The notes below the pieces were generated by a model. The model made no database searches and was not told the DNA's origin. It worked only from the letters and a program-made list of their open reading frames with translations. The position numbers were made by a program, and so were the translations under genes. From the NCBI RefSeq assembly GCF_008370495.1, contig NZ_VTUX01000003.1, positions 186,001-250,000 of the forward strand: a stretch of 64,000 nucleotides of DNA. Direction: 5' to 3'. The stretch is from Pseudohalioglobus sediminis. GTDB taxonomy: Bacteria; Pseudomonadota; Gammaproteobacteria; Pseudomonadales; Halieaceae. Shown in pieces: positions 49,085 to 58,451 of the stretch; position 1 is the first letter of the stretch; every line of letters begins with the position of its first letter.

Positions 49085-49405
49085 ATGTACAAGGGAACCG
49101 TCGCCAGGCTCGCACTGGCCACACTGCTACTTACCGCCGCCCACGGCAGCGCGGGCGTGGTGATGTGCACCGACCCGGTCACTGGCAAGAAAACCTTTAC
49201 CGACAAGGGCTGCCCCACGGCGGGCAGTGGCAAGAAAGTCAAGGTGGAACCGACCAACTTTGGCCAGGGCGTGCGCACTAATCGCTCCAGCGGCGTGTGG
49301 AAAAGTGACCGCGAAACCGCCGTTTCCGGCCGTGACAACATGGAAGACGCGCCGCCCCTGACCCAGTCTGAGTATAAATCTGGTTACCTGCCGTCCGGAT
49401 CCTGA
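49085..49405 (+). CDS. Small exported DUF4124-like protein
   Basis: 106 residues from the ATG at 49085. Signal peptide ends near AAHGSAG. The motif VVMCTDPVTGKKTFTDKGCP (a Cys-x-x-P-x-G-x...F-T-D-x-x-C pattern) resembles DUF4124 domains of periplasmic proteins. The tail is low-complexity and polar. Function unknown; it precedes tdh by about 100 bp. Confidence 0.72.
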   Translation: MYKGTVARLALATLLLTAAHGSAGVVMCTDPVTGKKTFTDKGCPTAGSGKKVKVEPTNFGQGVRTNRSSGVWKSDRETAVSGRDNMEDAPPLTQSEYKSGYLPSGS

Positions 49406-49507
49406 ACCGCCGGATACCCTGCCCCCGTATTATCCGCAACAATTAATTGCGTTTCTGGACGCCAAGTACGTCTAGAATACTACCTGATTAAAGCGGACAG
49501 CCCGTCA

Positions 49508-50536
49508 ATGAAAGCACTTGTAAAGAAATTCGCCGAACGCGGCATCTGGCTCGAAGACGTCGCAGAACCGGAACTGGGCATCAACGACGTCCTGATCAAG
49601 GTCAAACGCACGGCAATCTGCGGTACCGACATGCACATCTACAACTGGGATGCCTGGGCGCAGAAGACCATCCCGGTGCCCATGGTTGTGGGTCACGAGT
49701 TCGTCGGTGAAATTGCCGCGGTTGGCTCCAACGTGAATGACTTTCGACCGGGCCAGATCGTGTCTGGTGAGGGTCATGTGGTTTGCGGTCGTTGCCGCAA
49801 CTGTATGGCCGGACGCCGCCACCTGTGCAACCAGACCTCGGGGATCGGTGTAGACCGGCCCGGCGCGTTTGCCGAGTACGTGGTCCTGCCGATGTCAAAC
49901 GTATGGGAGCACACACCGGGTATCGACCTGGCCGTGGCGGCACTGTTTGACCCCTTCGGCAATGCCGTGCACACCGCGCTGCAGTTCGATCTCCTCGGCG
50001 AGGATGTCATTATCACCGGTGCCGGGCCCATTGGTGCCATGGCGGCGGCTGTGTGCAAGCATGCGGGCGCCAGGCACGTGGTCATCACCGACGTCATCGA
50101 TGCCAGGCTGGAGCGTGCCGCCGCGCTGGGTGCCACACGCACGGTCAACGTGACCCGCGAGACCCTCGACGACGTACAACGCGAACTGGGCATGGCCGAG
50201 GGCTTTGACGTCGGCCTGGAGATGTCGGGGAACGCGCAGGCGTTCAACAGCCTGATCGACAGCATGTGTCATGGCGGCAAGGTTTCCATTCTGGGCATAC
50301 CCGAGGAAAATACGGCCATCGACTGGAACAAGGTCATTTTCAATATGCTTACCCTGAAGGGGATTTACGGCAGGGAGATGTACGAAACCTGGTACAAGAT
50401 GTCCGTTATGGTGGACTCCGGGCTGGATATATCGCCCGTTATTACCCACCGCCTGCCCTACACCGAGTTCCAGCACGGTTTCGACGTCATGAGCAGCGGC
50501 GAGGCGAGCAAGGTCATTCTGGACTGGGAGGCATAG
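49508..50536 (+). CDS. tdh: L-threonine 3-dehydrogenase
   Basis: 342 residues of a zinc medium-chain dehydrogenase: [11 protein letters not shown] (catalytic Zn Cys, about 38), GHEFVGEI, the structural-zinc cluster [15 protein letters not shown], and the Rossmann motif [14 protein letters not shown] (about 172). Oxidises L-threonine to 2-amino-3-ketobutyrate with NAD+. The product goes to Kbl, encoded 9 bp downstream. Confidence 0.97.
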   Translation: MKALVKKFAERGIWLEDVAEPELGINDVLIKVKRTAICGTDMHIYNWDAWAQKTIPVPMVVGHEFVGEIAAVGSNVNDFRPGQIVSGEGHVVCGRCRNCMAGRRHLCNQTSGIGVDRPGAFAEYVVLPMSNVWEHTPGIDLAVAALFDPFGNAVHTALQFDLLGEDVIITGAGPIGAMAAAVCKHAGARHVVITDVIDARLERAAALGATRTVNVTRETLDDVQRELGMAEGFDVGLEMSGNAQAFNSLIDSMCHGGKVSILGIPEENTAIDWNKVIFNMLTLKGIYGREMYETWYKMSVMVDSGLDISPVITHRLPYTEFQHGFDVMSSGEASKVILDWEA

Positions 50537-50545
50537 GCGCACACC

Positions 50546-51730
50546 ATGGACGACAGATTTCGCGAACACCTTGCAACCGAGCTGGACAGCATTGAAGAGG
50601 CCGGGCTGACCAAGCACGAGCGCCTGATCACCACCCCCCAGGGGGCACATGTTGGCGTCAGGGACGGCGAGGTGTTGAATCTTTGTGCCAATAACTACCT
50701 CGGCCTGGCCCAGCATCCCGAGGTTAACGCGGCTGCGGCACGCGGCCTCGAGGAGTGGGGTTACGGTATGGCCTCGGTGCGCTTTATCTGCGGCACCCAG
50801 ACACTGCATAAACAGCTGGAACAGACCTTGAGCGACTTCCTCGGTACCGAGGACACCATCCTGTATCCATCGTGTTTTGACGCCAATGGCGGCCTGTTTG
50901 AAACCCTGCTCGGTGCAGAGGACGCGGTGATTTCCGATGAACTCAACCACGCCTCGATCATCGATGGTGTGCGCCTGAGTAAAGCGCAGCGCTACCGTTA
51001 CCGCAATAACGACATGGCAGACCTGGAACAACAGCTTCAGGCTGCGGACCGCGCCGGCGCGCGCTTCAAGCTGATCACCACCGATGGCGTGTTTTCCATG
51101 GACGGATACATCGCACGCCTGGATGAGATCTGTGACCTGGCCGAGAAGTACCGGGCGCTGGTGCATTTCGATGATTGTCACGCCACCGGCTTCATCGGCA
51201 GCAACGGCCGCGGCACCCACGAACTGCGCGACTGCATGGACCGGGTCGACATCATCACCGGCACCCTGGGCAAGGCCCTGGGAGGCGCCTCTGGCGGCTA
51301 CACTGCGGCGAGCCGCGAAGTCGTGGCCTTACTGCGCCAGCGTTCACGACCCTACCTGTTTTCCAACACGGTGGCTCCCCCGGTTGTCGCCGGTGCCATC
51401 AAGGCTGTCGAGCTCGTGCGCGAAGCGCCCGAGCTGCGCCAGCGACTGCATGACAATACCAGCAAGTTTCGCCAGGGCCTGGAAGCGCTGGGCTTTGAAT
51501 TGCTGCCGGGTCAACACCCCATAGTGCCGGTGATGTTGCACGATGCCGCCCGGGCGGCGCAGTTTGCCGAGGCCATGCTGGCCCGCGGCGTTTACGTGGT
51601 GGCCTTTTCCTTCCCGGTGGTACCGCGAGGCAAAGCGCGCATCCGCACCCAGGTGTCTGCGGCGCTGAGCGACGACGACATCGGTCTGGCCCTCGAGGCA
51701 TTCGCCTCGGTAAAAGCAGAGCTGGGCTGA
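50546..51730 (+). CDS. kbl: Glycine C-acetyltransferase (2-amino-3-ketobutyrate CoA ligase)
   Basis: 394 residues, alpha-oxoamine synthase family of PLP enzymes. [33 protein letters not shown] and [13 protein letters not shown] (PLP lysine) are present. Converts 2-amino-3-ketobutyrate and CoA to glycine and acetyl-CoA, completing threonine breakdown with Tdh. Confidence 0.97.
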   Translation: MDDRFREHLATELDSIEEAGLTKHERLITTPQGAHVGVRDGEVLNLCANNYLGLAQHPEVNAAAARGLEEWGYGMASVRFICGTQTLHKQLEQTLSDFLGTEDTILYPSCFDANGGLFETLLGAEDAVISDELNHASIIDGVRLSKAQRYRYRNNDMADLEQQLQAADRAGARFKLITTDGVFSMDGYIARLDEICDLAEKYRALVHFDDCHATGFIGSNGRGTHELRDCMDRVDIITGTLGKALGGASGGYTAASREVVALLRQRSRPYLFSNTVAPPVVAGAIKAVELVREAPELRQRLHDNTSKFRQGLEALGFELLPGQHPIVPVMLHDAARAAQFAEAMLARGVYVVAFSFPVVPRGKARIRTQVSAALSDDDIGLALEAFASVKAELG

Positions 51731-51740
51731 TACCGCGCCG

Positions 51741-52727
51741 GTGCAAGACAGCGGATTCAACCCACCTCCCCTGCTGCGTAACGCGCACGTACAGACACTG
51801 ATTTCGAGTACCCCCCTGCGCAGCTGGCCCCTGCGCTGGCGCACGCGAAAGCTGCGCGCCGAGGCGGAAAGTGTCATCCTGCCGTGTAGCGACGGCGTGC
51901 GCCTGCATGGGCTCTACAACGCCAGCGACGGCGGCAGCGACAAACTGGCGATCCTGCTGCACGGCTGGGAGGGCGACGCCGAATCCAGTTACCAGTTGTC
52001 CACTGCGAATACACTGTATCGGGCGGGCTTTGATGTCTTCCGCCTGCACCTGCGCGACCACGGGCCCAGCCACCACCTGAATCCGGAGCTCTATAACTCG
52101 ACCCGCTTGCAGGAGGTGATCGATGCTGTCGCGGCCATACAGCAGCGCTATCCGCGTGCCAGGACCTTTCTCGCGGGGCATTCACTGGGCGGCAACTTCG
52201 CCCTGCGCGTGGCTGCCAGGGCATCCGAGCACCATCTCGAACTCGACCGTGTGGTGGCGGTATGTCCGGTGCTGGACCCGTGGAGGACCATCAACGCGCT
52301 GGAGAACGGCAGCCAGATCTACCACCGCTATTTTGTGCACCGCTGGAAGCGTTCACTGCGCATCAAGCTGGATCACTTTCCGGAATTGGGCTACGCCGAC
52401 AGCCTGCTGGAAATGCAAACCCTCGCTGACATGAACGACTATTTCGTGCCGCGACATACCCCCTACCCGGACTCACGCAGCTACTACCAGGCTTACGCGC
52501 TTACCGGCGACACCCTCGCCAACCTGCAGGTGCCAGCACAGCTTATACTGAGCGAAGATGACCCGATGATTCCCGCCGACGATCTGACACGCATCGCCCG
52601 CACAGACGCACTCACCATTGAAACCACACGCTATGGCGGCCACTGCGGCTTCCTGGTGAACTGGCAACTCGATGGCTGGATAGACCGGCGCCTGCTGCAG
52701 CTGTTTGGCCAAAGCGAGCACTACTGA
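51741..52727 (+). CDS. Alpha/beta-fold hydrolase (YheT-like)
   Basis: 328 residues from a GTG, 10 bp after kbl. The N-terminus (NPPPLLRNAHVQTLIS) and LHGWEGDAESSYQLSTANTLYRAGFDVFRLHLRDHG match the YheT/embryogenesis-associated EMB8 group. The nucleophile elbow is AGHSLGGNFALR (Ser about 150), the acid Asp is in LSEDDPMIP and the His in YGGHCGFLV. A cytoplasmic esterase of unknown substrate. Confidence 0.87.
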   Translation: MQDSGFNPPPLLRNAHVQTLISSTPLRSWPLRWRTRKLRAEAESVILPCSDGVRLHGLYNASDGGSDKLAILLHGWEGDAESSYQLSTANTLYRAGFDVFRLHLRDHGPSHHLNPELYNSTRLQEVIDAVAAIQQRYPRARTFLAGHSLGGNFALRVAARASEHHLELDRVVAVCPVLDPWRTINALENGSQIYHRYFVHRWKRSLRIKLDHFPELGYADSLLEMQTLADMNDYFVPRHTPYPDSRSYYQAYALTGDTLANLQVPAQLILSEDDPMIPADDLTRIARTDALTIETTRYGGHCGFLVNWQLDGWIDRRLLQLFGQSEHY

Positions 52728-52909
52728 CAGGACGAGCGGGAAGCGCGCCGCCTGCCCCCCTGCCCCCCGCTCCGCCGGGTTTACAGCCTCCGCGCCAGAC
52801 ACCGCAACTCTGCCACTCACAGAATGCACGGCGATGTGACTGTCTCCCCCCATCTGGTGCTAAGCTGTAAGGCGTTTAACCGACCCGACGAGACCAAAGG
52901 AAACACAAG

Positions 52910-54367
52910 ATGACACTCTCTCTGGCAGACCACTCCCTTCTCAAGACCCAGGCCTATATCGACGGGCAATGGGTAGACGCGGACAACGGCGCCACCCTGC
53001 CGGTCAGCAACCCGGCCAACGGCGAAGTCATCGCGAATATCGCGAAAGTCGGGGCCGCCGAGACCCGCCGTGCTGTCGAAGCGGCCCACCGCGCCATGCA
53101 GGCATGGAAACAACGCCCCGCCAAGGAACGGGCGCAGATATTGCGCAAGTGGTATGACCTGATGATGGACAGCCAGGAGGACCTGGCGCAGATCATGACC
53201 GCGGAACAGGGCAAGGTGCTGGCCGAGTCACGCGGCGAGGTTGCCTACGGCGCCGCGTTTATCGAGTGGTTCGGCGAAGAGGCCAAGCGTGTCGACGGCG
53301 ATGTCATACCGGGACCATCCGCCGACAAACGCATCGTTTGCATCAAGCAACCGGTCGGCGTTGTGGCGGCCATCACCCCGTGGAACTTTCCCAATGCCAT
53401 GATCGCGCGCAAGGCGGCCCCGGCACTGGCGGCAGGCTGCAGCATTGTGATCAAACCCGCATCGGAAACGCCGCTCTCCGCGCTGGCCATGGCGGAGTTG
53501 GCTGCACGTGCCGGAGTGCCCGCAGGGGTGATCAACGTGGTCGCCGGCGGCTCAGGTGACATCGGCGGCGAACTCACTGCAAACCCCTTGGTGCGCAAAC
53601 TGACATTCACCGGGTCTACGCCGGTGGGCAAGAAACTGACCGCCGCCTGCGCCGACACCATGAAAAAGACGTCAATGGAACTGGGTGGCAATGCCCCCTT
53701 TATCGTGTTCGACGATGCCGACATCGATGCCGCCATACAGGGGGCCATGATTTCCAAGTACCGCAATGCCGGCCAGACCTGTGTCTGTTCCAACCGCCTG
53801 TTCGTGCAGGACGGCGTATACGATGAATTTGTCGACCGGCTGGTCAAGGCAACAGCTAAACTCACCGTTGGCAACGGCGCCGATGACGGCGTCGTCATCG
53901 GCCCGCTGGTGAACCAGCGCGCCGTGGAGGACGTCGATCAACTGGTACAGGCGACCATCAAGGCAGGTGCCGGCCTGGCGGTTGGTGGCGGCCCCCACGA
54001 ACTGGGCGGATGTTTCTACCAGCCCACCGTGCTCACCGATGTCACGCCGGAGATGGCGGTATTTCGCAACGAGATTTTCGGCCCGGTATCGCCGGTAGTG
54101 CGATTCTCTACCGAGGAGGAAGTCATCGCCATGGCCAATGACACCGAGTTCGGCCTCGCCTCGTATTTCTATACCCGCGATATCGGCCGGGTCTGGCGCG
54201 TCGCCGAGGCCCTCGAGTACGGGATCGTCGGTATCAACGAGGGCATTATCTCCAACGAGATGGCGCCGTTTGGCGGCGTCAAGGAATCGGGCTCGGGGCG
54301 CGAGGGCTCAAAGTACGGCATTGACGATTACGTGGAGATAAAATACATGCTGATGGGCGGGCTGTGA
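52910..54367 (+). CDS. gabD: NAD(P)-dependent succinate-semialdehyde dehydrogenase
   Basis: 485 residues, normal length for GabD. Aldehyde dehydrogenase motifs: TPWNFPNAMIARKAAPALAAGC, FTGSTPVGKKL, catalytic Glu in MELGGNAPFIVFDDAD (about 255) and Cys in NAGQTCVCSNR (about 289). PFGGVKESGSGREGSKYGIDDYVEIKY at the end is typical of GabD. Oxidises succinate semialdehyde to succinate. No gabT or gabP is adjacent. Confidence 0.94.
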   Translation: MTLSLADHSLLKTQAYIDGQWVDADNGATLPVSNPANGEVIANIAKVGAAETRRAVEAAHRAMQAWKQRPAKERAQILRKWYDLMMDSQEDLAQIMTAEQGKVLAESRGEVAYGAAFIEWFGEEAKRVDGDVIPGPSADKRIVCIKQPVGVVAAITPWNFPNAMIARKAAPALAAGCSIVIKPASETPLSALAMAELAARAGVPAGVINVVAGGSGDIGGELTANPLVRKLTFTGSTPVGKKLTAACADTMKKTSMELGGNAPFIVFDDADIDAAIQGAMISKYRNAGQTCVCSNRLFVQDGVYDEFVDRLVKATAKLTVGNGADDGVVIGPLVNQRAVEDVDQLVQATIKAGAGLAVGGGPHELGGCFYQPTVLTDVTPEMAVFRNEIFGPVSPVVRFSTEEEVIAMANDTEFGLASYFYTRDIGRVWRVAEALEYGIVGINEGIISNEMAPFGGVKESGSGREGSKYGIDDYVEIKYMLMGGL

Positions 54368-54471
54368 CACACTCGCTTTCAGCACACTGCAGGCAGGCCC
54401 GCCCCGGCAGCCTGCATGCAGCCGCAAAGAGCTAACGCCAGCGCGAGCAGGCAACCCCAGGAGGCCAGACC

Positions 54472-54983
54472 ATGCCACTCAACCGTCGACAGTTACTGCG
54501 CACCAGCCTCGTCCTTGGCCTCGGCACCGCGACGCTGGGGTGCTCGGGCGAGGACTATGTAGTCACCATCGACAGCAGCCTCCCGGTGGGGCCTTTCGAT
54601 GCGGACGCTACCGGTGAAGAGGTCACTGCCGGGCTGGATCTAAGCGGGCGCGTTGCCCTGGTGACCGGCTGCAACTCCGGGCTGGGATTGGAAACCATGC
54701 GCGTCCTGGGCACTGCGCGGCGCCCATGTACTCGGCACCGGCGCTGGCGCGCACCGCTTTCGAACTGTTCGGTGGTGTCATCGCCAAGACCCCGCAGCAG
54801 GGCGCGGCAACACAGCTCTACGTGGCCACGCACCCGGCCCTCGCAGGGGTCTCGGGCGCGTATTTCCAGGATTGCAATCCGGTAACGATCAGCGGCCCAC
54901 ACCACATGACCGATAGCGCCATGGCCACAAGGCTGTGGCAACAGGCAGAAATGATGACCCGCGATTACCTGCTACCGGGCTGA
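54472..54983 (+). pseudogene. Broken SDR (retinol-dehydrogenase-like) gene with internal deletion
   Basis: The N-terminus is good: twin-arginine/lipoprotein-type leader (LNRRQLLRTS...TLGCSG) and the Rossmann loop TGCNSGLGLETMRVL. An apparent extra G near 54706-54710 shifts frame (LRGAHVLGTG continues in frame +1). About 195 codons, including NNAG and YxxxK, are then missing. The C-terminus (ARTAFELFGGVIAKTPQQGAATQLYVATHPALAGVSGAYFQDCNP...) is readable in a third frame, to 54983. Non-functional unless assembly errors explain it. Confidence 0.82.
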
Positions 54984-55019
54984 GCGACGCTAACCACCAC
55001 TGCCAGCCGGCAGCAGCCA

Positions 55020-56441
55020 TCAGGACCCGTCCACGTCGCGGCACCAGGCCTGCAACATGGCGGTCAGCTCGGCACGGCGTTCACTGGTACGTTTGTCCCG
55101 GCGTATATCCTCAAAGATCCGCGCCAGCTGCCGTCGCTCCCGATCCTCCAGCCAGTCCAGGGCCGGTGAATCCAGTTTCAGCGTTTCCCGCACGGCGTGC
55201 GTGCGCTGGCTGATCGCGCGGTGGTGCTGCATGGCCCGACCCAGCAATACGAAGGGGAAGTTGGCGTTGCGCGAGGGCCCGAAAGCCAGGCGTGTTCCGC
55301 CGGTGGGTACGCCGCTCACCGTCCACCTGGCGATGTCATCGGAGCGCCGCAATACGCCCCGCGTAGAGGCCACCGCACCGCCTATACCGCCGGCGAGAGT
55401 GGCCAGGCCGCCGAGCAGGCCACCGGTCATGCCATCCACCACCACACCGGCGCCACCCCCGGCGACACCGCCGGCGGCGCCCGCGGCAATCAGTAACTGC
55501 TTGCGATTCAAGCCCCACAGGTACCAGTTCTCCTGGTGGAACAGGTCCTCCTCTTCAAACTCGATGCCCTGCTCCGACTTGTGCAGGTCGCGATAGTAGA
55601 ACAATTCCTCGACACGCTCCCGGCTGCTGCGCTCGCGCTTTATCATCTGGCGCTGGTAGCGATGGAACAACAGTTTGCGTACAGGCTCCTCCGGGGCGCC
55701 CTCCGGCACCGCCTGCTCCACGCTGTAAGTCAGGCCCTCATAGATCAGGGTACTGATGATCTCGCCCGCCTCCTGGTGCTGCCGCAAGCGATCTGCCTCC
55801 AGCACTGACACCGCCCTCTGCAGCGGCTGCCGCCATTCCGGGTCCAGGTGTCCGAACAGCGTCAACAAGTCGAGTTGCTTGCGGTACTCGGCACGGTGCG
55901 CATCGAAGGTACGCACGGTCTGGAAATACTGCCCGAGCCCGGCGGTCCACTGCTGCACATAATCACTGTTTTCAATCGGGTTGATCAGGGCCAGGCTTGG
56001 CCGCCCGGTCCAGCGCAGGATCTCCATCTCGGCTTCATAGTCGCCGCCAAAAGGCACCGAGCCGTCAACGACATAGATGATGCCAGCACCGGCCACAATC
56101 GGGGCCAGCGCGTGACACTCATCCGCGAACTGCTCCTGATCCGCGTGCTCATCGAGAAAGCGCTGCACTGCGGCGGGCCTGCCTGCCGCATCCGCACAGT
56201 TTGCGTGCAGCCATGCCAGCATCTGCCGTGCGCGCTGGATACCCGGTGTGTCGATCAGTTCATACAGGGTCTCGCCATCAACCTGCATGGGAAAACAGCG
56301 TGTGCTGGTGGTTGAACCTGCGCGCGCGGCGATGTGTACCGAGTCATCCCTGGCCAGCGTGGCGACAATGGACGACTTACCCTTGTTGGGTCTGCCCACC
56401 ACGGCGAAGTGCGGCAGGTCTTGCCCCGAATGACGGCTCAC
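55020..56441 (-). CDS. GTPase with DUF3482-type C-terminal domain
   Basis: 473 residues. Era/EngA-like G domain: P-loop VGRPNKGKSSIVATL (about 14-28), switch region AGSTTSTRCF, G3 LIDTPG, and NPIENSDYV in place of NKxD. The C-terminal half has a Gly-rich hydrophobic segment (LLIAAGAAGGVAGGGAGVVVDGMTGGLLGGLATLAGGIGGAVA) that could insert in a membrane. The start overlaps the DUF2868 gene stop by 4 bp. The pair is conserved in gammaproteobacteria, function not established. Confidence 0.85.
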   Translation of the reverse strand: MSRHSGQDLPHFAVVGRPNKGKSSIVATLARDDSVHIAARAGSTTSTRCFPMQVDGETLYELIDTPGIQRARQMLAWLHANCADAAGRPAAVQRFLDEHADQEQFADECHALAPIVAGAGIIYVVDGSVPFGGDYEAEMEILRWTGRPSLALINPIENSDYVQQWTAGLGQYFQTVRTFDAHRAEYRKQLDLLTLFGHLDPEWRQPLQRAVSVLEADRLRQHQEAGEIISTLIYEGLTYSVEQAVPEGAPEEPVRKLLFHRYQRQMIKRERSSRERVEELFYYRDLHKSEQGIEFEEEDLFHQENWYLWGLNRKQLLIAAGAAGGVAGGGAGVVVDGMTGGLLGGLATLAGGIGGAVASTRGVLRRSDDIARWTVSGVPTGGTRLAFGPSRNANFPFVLLGRAMQHHRAISQRTHAVRETLKLDSPALDWLEDRERRQLARIFEDIRRDKRTSERRAELTAMLQAWCRDVDGS

Positions 56442-57799
56442 CGGTGATGCTCCAGCGGCTGCGCATCACTCATTGCAAACGGCAGTTCTACGGCAAAAGC
56501 TTTCCAGTCGCGCTGGCCCTGCTCACTCACCTCACGCCCCTTCAGGGGCACCAGTAACAGTCGACAGCGCGACACGCCACGTACATCAGCGAGCACGTCG
56601 GCAAGGTCCGCCATCGGCGGCTCCCAGGACTTGACGGCAACCAGCAGCAGGTCCGGCTGCCTGCGGTTTATCGCTTCCACGCAGTCCACGTCCTCCGCCG
56701 GGGAGCCGCAACCGGCTCGCAGGTGATTCTGTGGCCTGGCCAACTGTTCAGGCAGCACCCCGCCGCCGGCGAGGGCATCCGCCCAATCCAGCAACAGGGC
56801 ACTGTCGTCGTAGACGTCGGCGTAGGGCTGCACGTCAACGTGCTCTGACTCTGCTGCCTGGGTTTTCACCACCGGCGAGCGCATGCGCGCCAGGGCTGCC
56901 GCGGCGCCGGGATAATTAACAAAGCTGCGTAACAACTCACGCCGATAGAGGTAGCGCGAAAGCAACCACAGCAACAGCCGTGGCAACAGCGCGTAGGTCG
57001 CCAGGCACATCAGCAGGAACGGCCACCAGCCGCGTCGACTGGCTGCGCTGATGGCACTGAAATCCAGCTGTGCCGCGTGGTAGCGTGTATCCGTCACCAC
57101 CTCCGCTGGCACCACGGCCTGCGGCAGCCAGGACGACCACGGCCAGGCAAGCAGCGCATTAAAATGATCAATGGCCTGGTCACTAAAACCAAAGGTTGAA
57201 CCCCAGACGAAACTGAAATCAGTGAACGCCAGCAATACCAGGAATGCGAACATCACGCCCGCTGCGAACAGCGCGCCAAGCTCCTGGCCATAGCGCAGCG
57301 CCAGCAGGCGCATGGCCGCGCCGGCCTCCCGCAATTCGCCAGGTCCCGGCACCGCGCGCCGCACCACCAGCCCGGCGGGGTTCAGCGGCGATATGGCTGG
57401 CGGACTGCCGCGCACGGAGCGCAGCATTACCACCGCGGCCACAATACCCAGCAGCAGCGGCAGCAGGACAAAGAAAAGCTGGAACAGGAGCACGTTGACC
57501 AGTGCTCTTTCACTTGCCAGCAGGAAGCCGGCCAAAGCCATGGCGCCCGCCAGCAGCGCCAGCGCGCGCAATAACAGTACGATGTGCGACTGGGTGAGCC
57601 AGAAACTCTGCGGCTCCCTGGGCGCCACCTGGTCCAGCCAGGCGAGCAGGCAACTTGCGTCATCATCGCCGCCGTGGCGCTGGCCAATACGATGGTCGCG
57701 CTCGCGCAGTGCCGAAGCGGGAACGTCGCGATCCGCCTCCATCTGCTCGGCAAGGCGGTACAGGTCAATGAGCTTGACTGGAGGCGCGCTGGCTGGCAT
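56438..57799 (-). CDS. DUF2868 membrane protein, partner of the DUF3482 GTPase
   Basis: 453 residues with four or five membrane segments (about 75-100, 100-125, 175-195, 260-285). The cytoplasmic C-terminal domain (about 320-450) reads LLLVAVKSWEPPMADLADVLADVRGVSRCRLLLVPLKG, resembling a nucleotide- or partner-binding fold. Start context is ordinary. Four-bp overlap with the GTPase gene indicates a complex. Confidence 0.82.
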   Translation of the reverse strand: MPASAPPVKLIDLYRLAEQMEADRDVPASALRERDHRIGQRHGGDDDASCLLAWLDQVAPREPQSFWLTQSHIVLLLRALALLAGAMALAGFLLASERALVNVLLFQLFFVLLPLLLGIVAAVVMLRSVRGSPPAISPLNPAGLVVRRAVPGPGELREAGAAMRLLALRYGQELGALFAAGVMFAFLVLLAFTDFSFVWGSTFGFSDQAIDHFNALLAWPWSSWLPQAVVPAEVVTDTRYHAAQLDFSAISAASRRGWWPFLLMCLATYALLPRLLLWLLSRYLYRRELLRSFVNYPGAAAALARMRSPVVKTQAAESEHVDVQPYADVYDDSALLLDWADALAGGGVLPEQLARPQNHLRAGCGSPAEDVDCVEAINRRQPDLLLVAVKSWEPPMADLADVLADVRGVSRCRLLLVPLKGREVSEQGQRDWKAFAVELPFAMSDAQPLEHHR

Positions 57800-57880
57800 T
57801 CCGGTTCCCTTGCGACTGGAGCTGTAATAGTGTCCTGTCCCGACCTAAACTGCAACGCACCGGACCGCGGATATCACGCC

Positions 57881-58324
57881 ATGCCAGCCTACTTGTTACT
57901 GCCCGTATTCGCCTTGCTGACGCTGCTGTCGGCCTGTTCCCCCTCTGCCGGACCCGAAACCGAGATCAGGCAGGTGATCGAACAGATGCAAACCGCGCTG
58001 GACGACCGGGACAACGCCGGCGTGCGCCGGCATATCGCGGAGAACTTCATTGGCGGCCCGCGGGGTGGCGCGCAACTCGAGAGGGAGGATGTGCGCAAAC
58101 TCCTGGCGGGCTACTTCCTGCGCTACCGGGACATCCGGCTGCTGATCACACAGCTGGAGATCGAAGCTGACCCCGGCCAGCCCGAACTCGCCAGCATGCG
58201 CGGTACAGCAGCTCTCAGCGGCGCTGCGCAGCGCCTGCCGGAAACTGCCAGGCTGTACCGTTTTGAGGGGCGCTGGCGACGCATCGATGGCGACTGGCAA
58301 CTGGTGCGTTGCCACTGGCAATAG
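57881..58324 (+). CDS. Lipoprotein with SnoaL/NTF2-like domain
   Basis: 147 residues from the ATG at 57881. Lipobox LSAC near residue 17, then a single domain beginning ETEIRQVIEQMQTALDDRDNAGVRRHIAENFIGG and ending RFEGRWRRIDGDWQLVRCHWQ, the cone-shaped NTF2-like fold used by many small periplasmic proteins. Function unknown. Divergent from the DUF2868 gene. Confidence 0.78.
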   Translation: MPAYLLLPVFALLTLLSACSPSAGPETEIRQVIEQMQTALDDRDNAGVRRHIAENFIGGPRGGAQLEREDVRKLLAGYFLRYRDIRLLITQLEIEADPGQPELASMRGTAALSGAAQRLPETARLYRFEGRWRRIDGDWQLVRCHWQ

Positions 58325-58451
58325 CAACCCCTGCTGGCTGCAGCGGTACGTGCAAACCCTGCCATAGCAGGGCCAGGGGAGGATTTTCCAGTGTGCTGAC
58401 GCACTTTCCAAGCTAGACTTGCGCTCACAACAACCGTCTTCAGGTACTTCC

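Noticed and set aside
49895-51220. 441-codon open frame antisense to tdh and kbl
   Set aside because: It spans two well-identified genes in the opposite strand and shows no recognisable domain; a compositional shadow.
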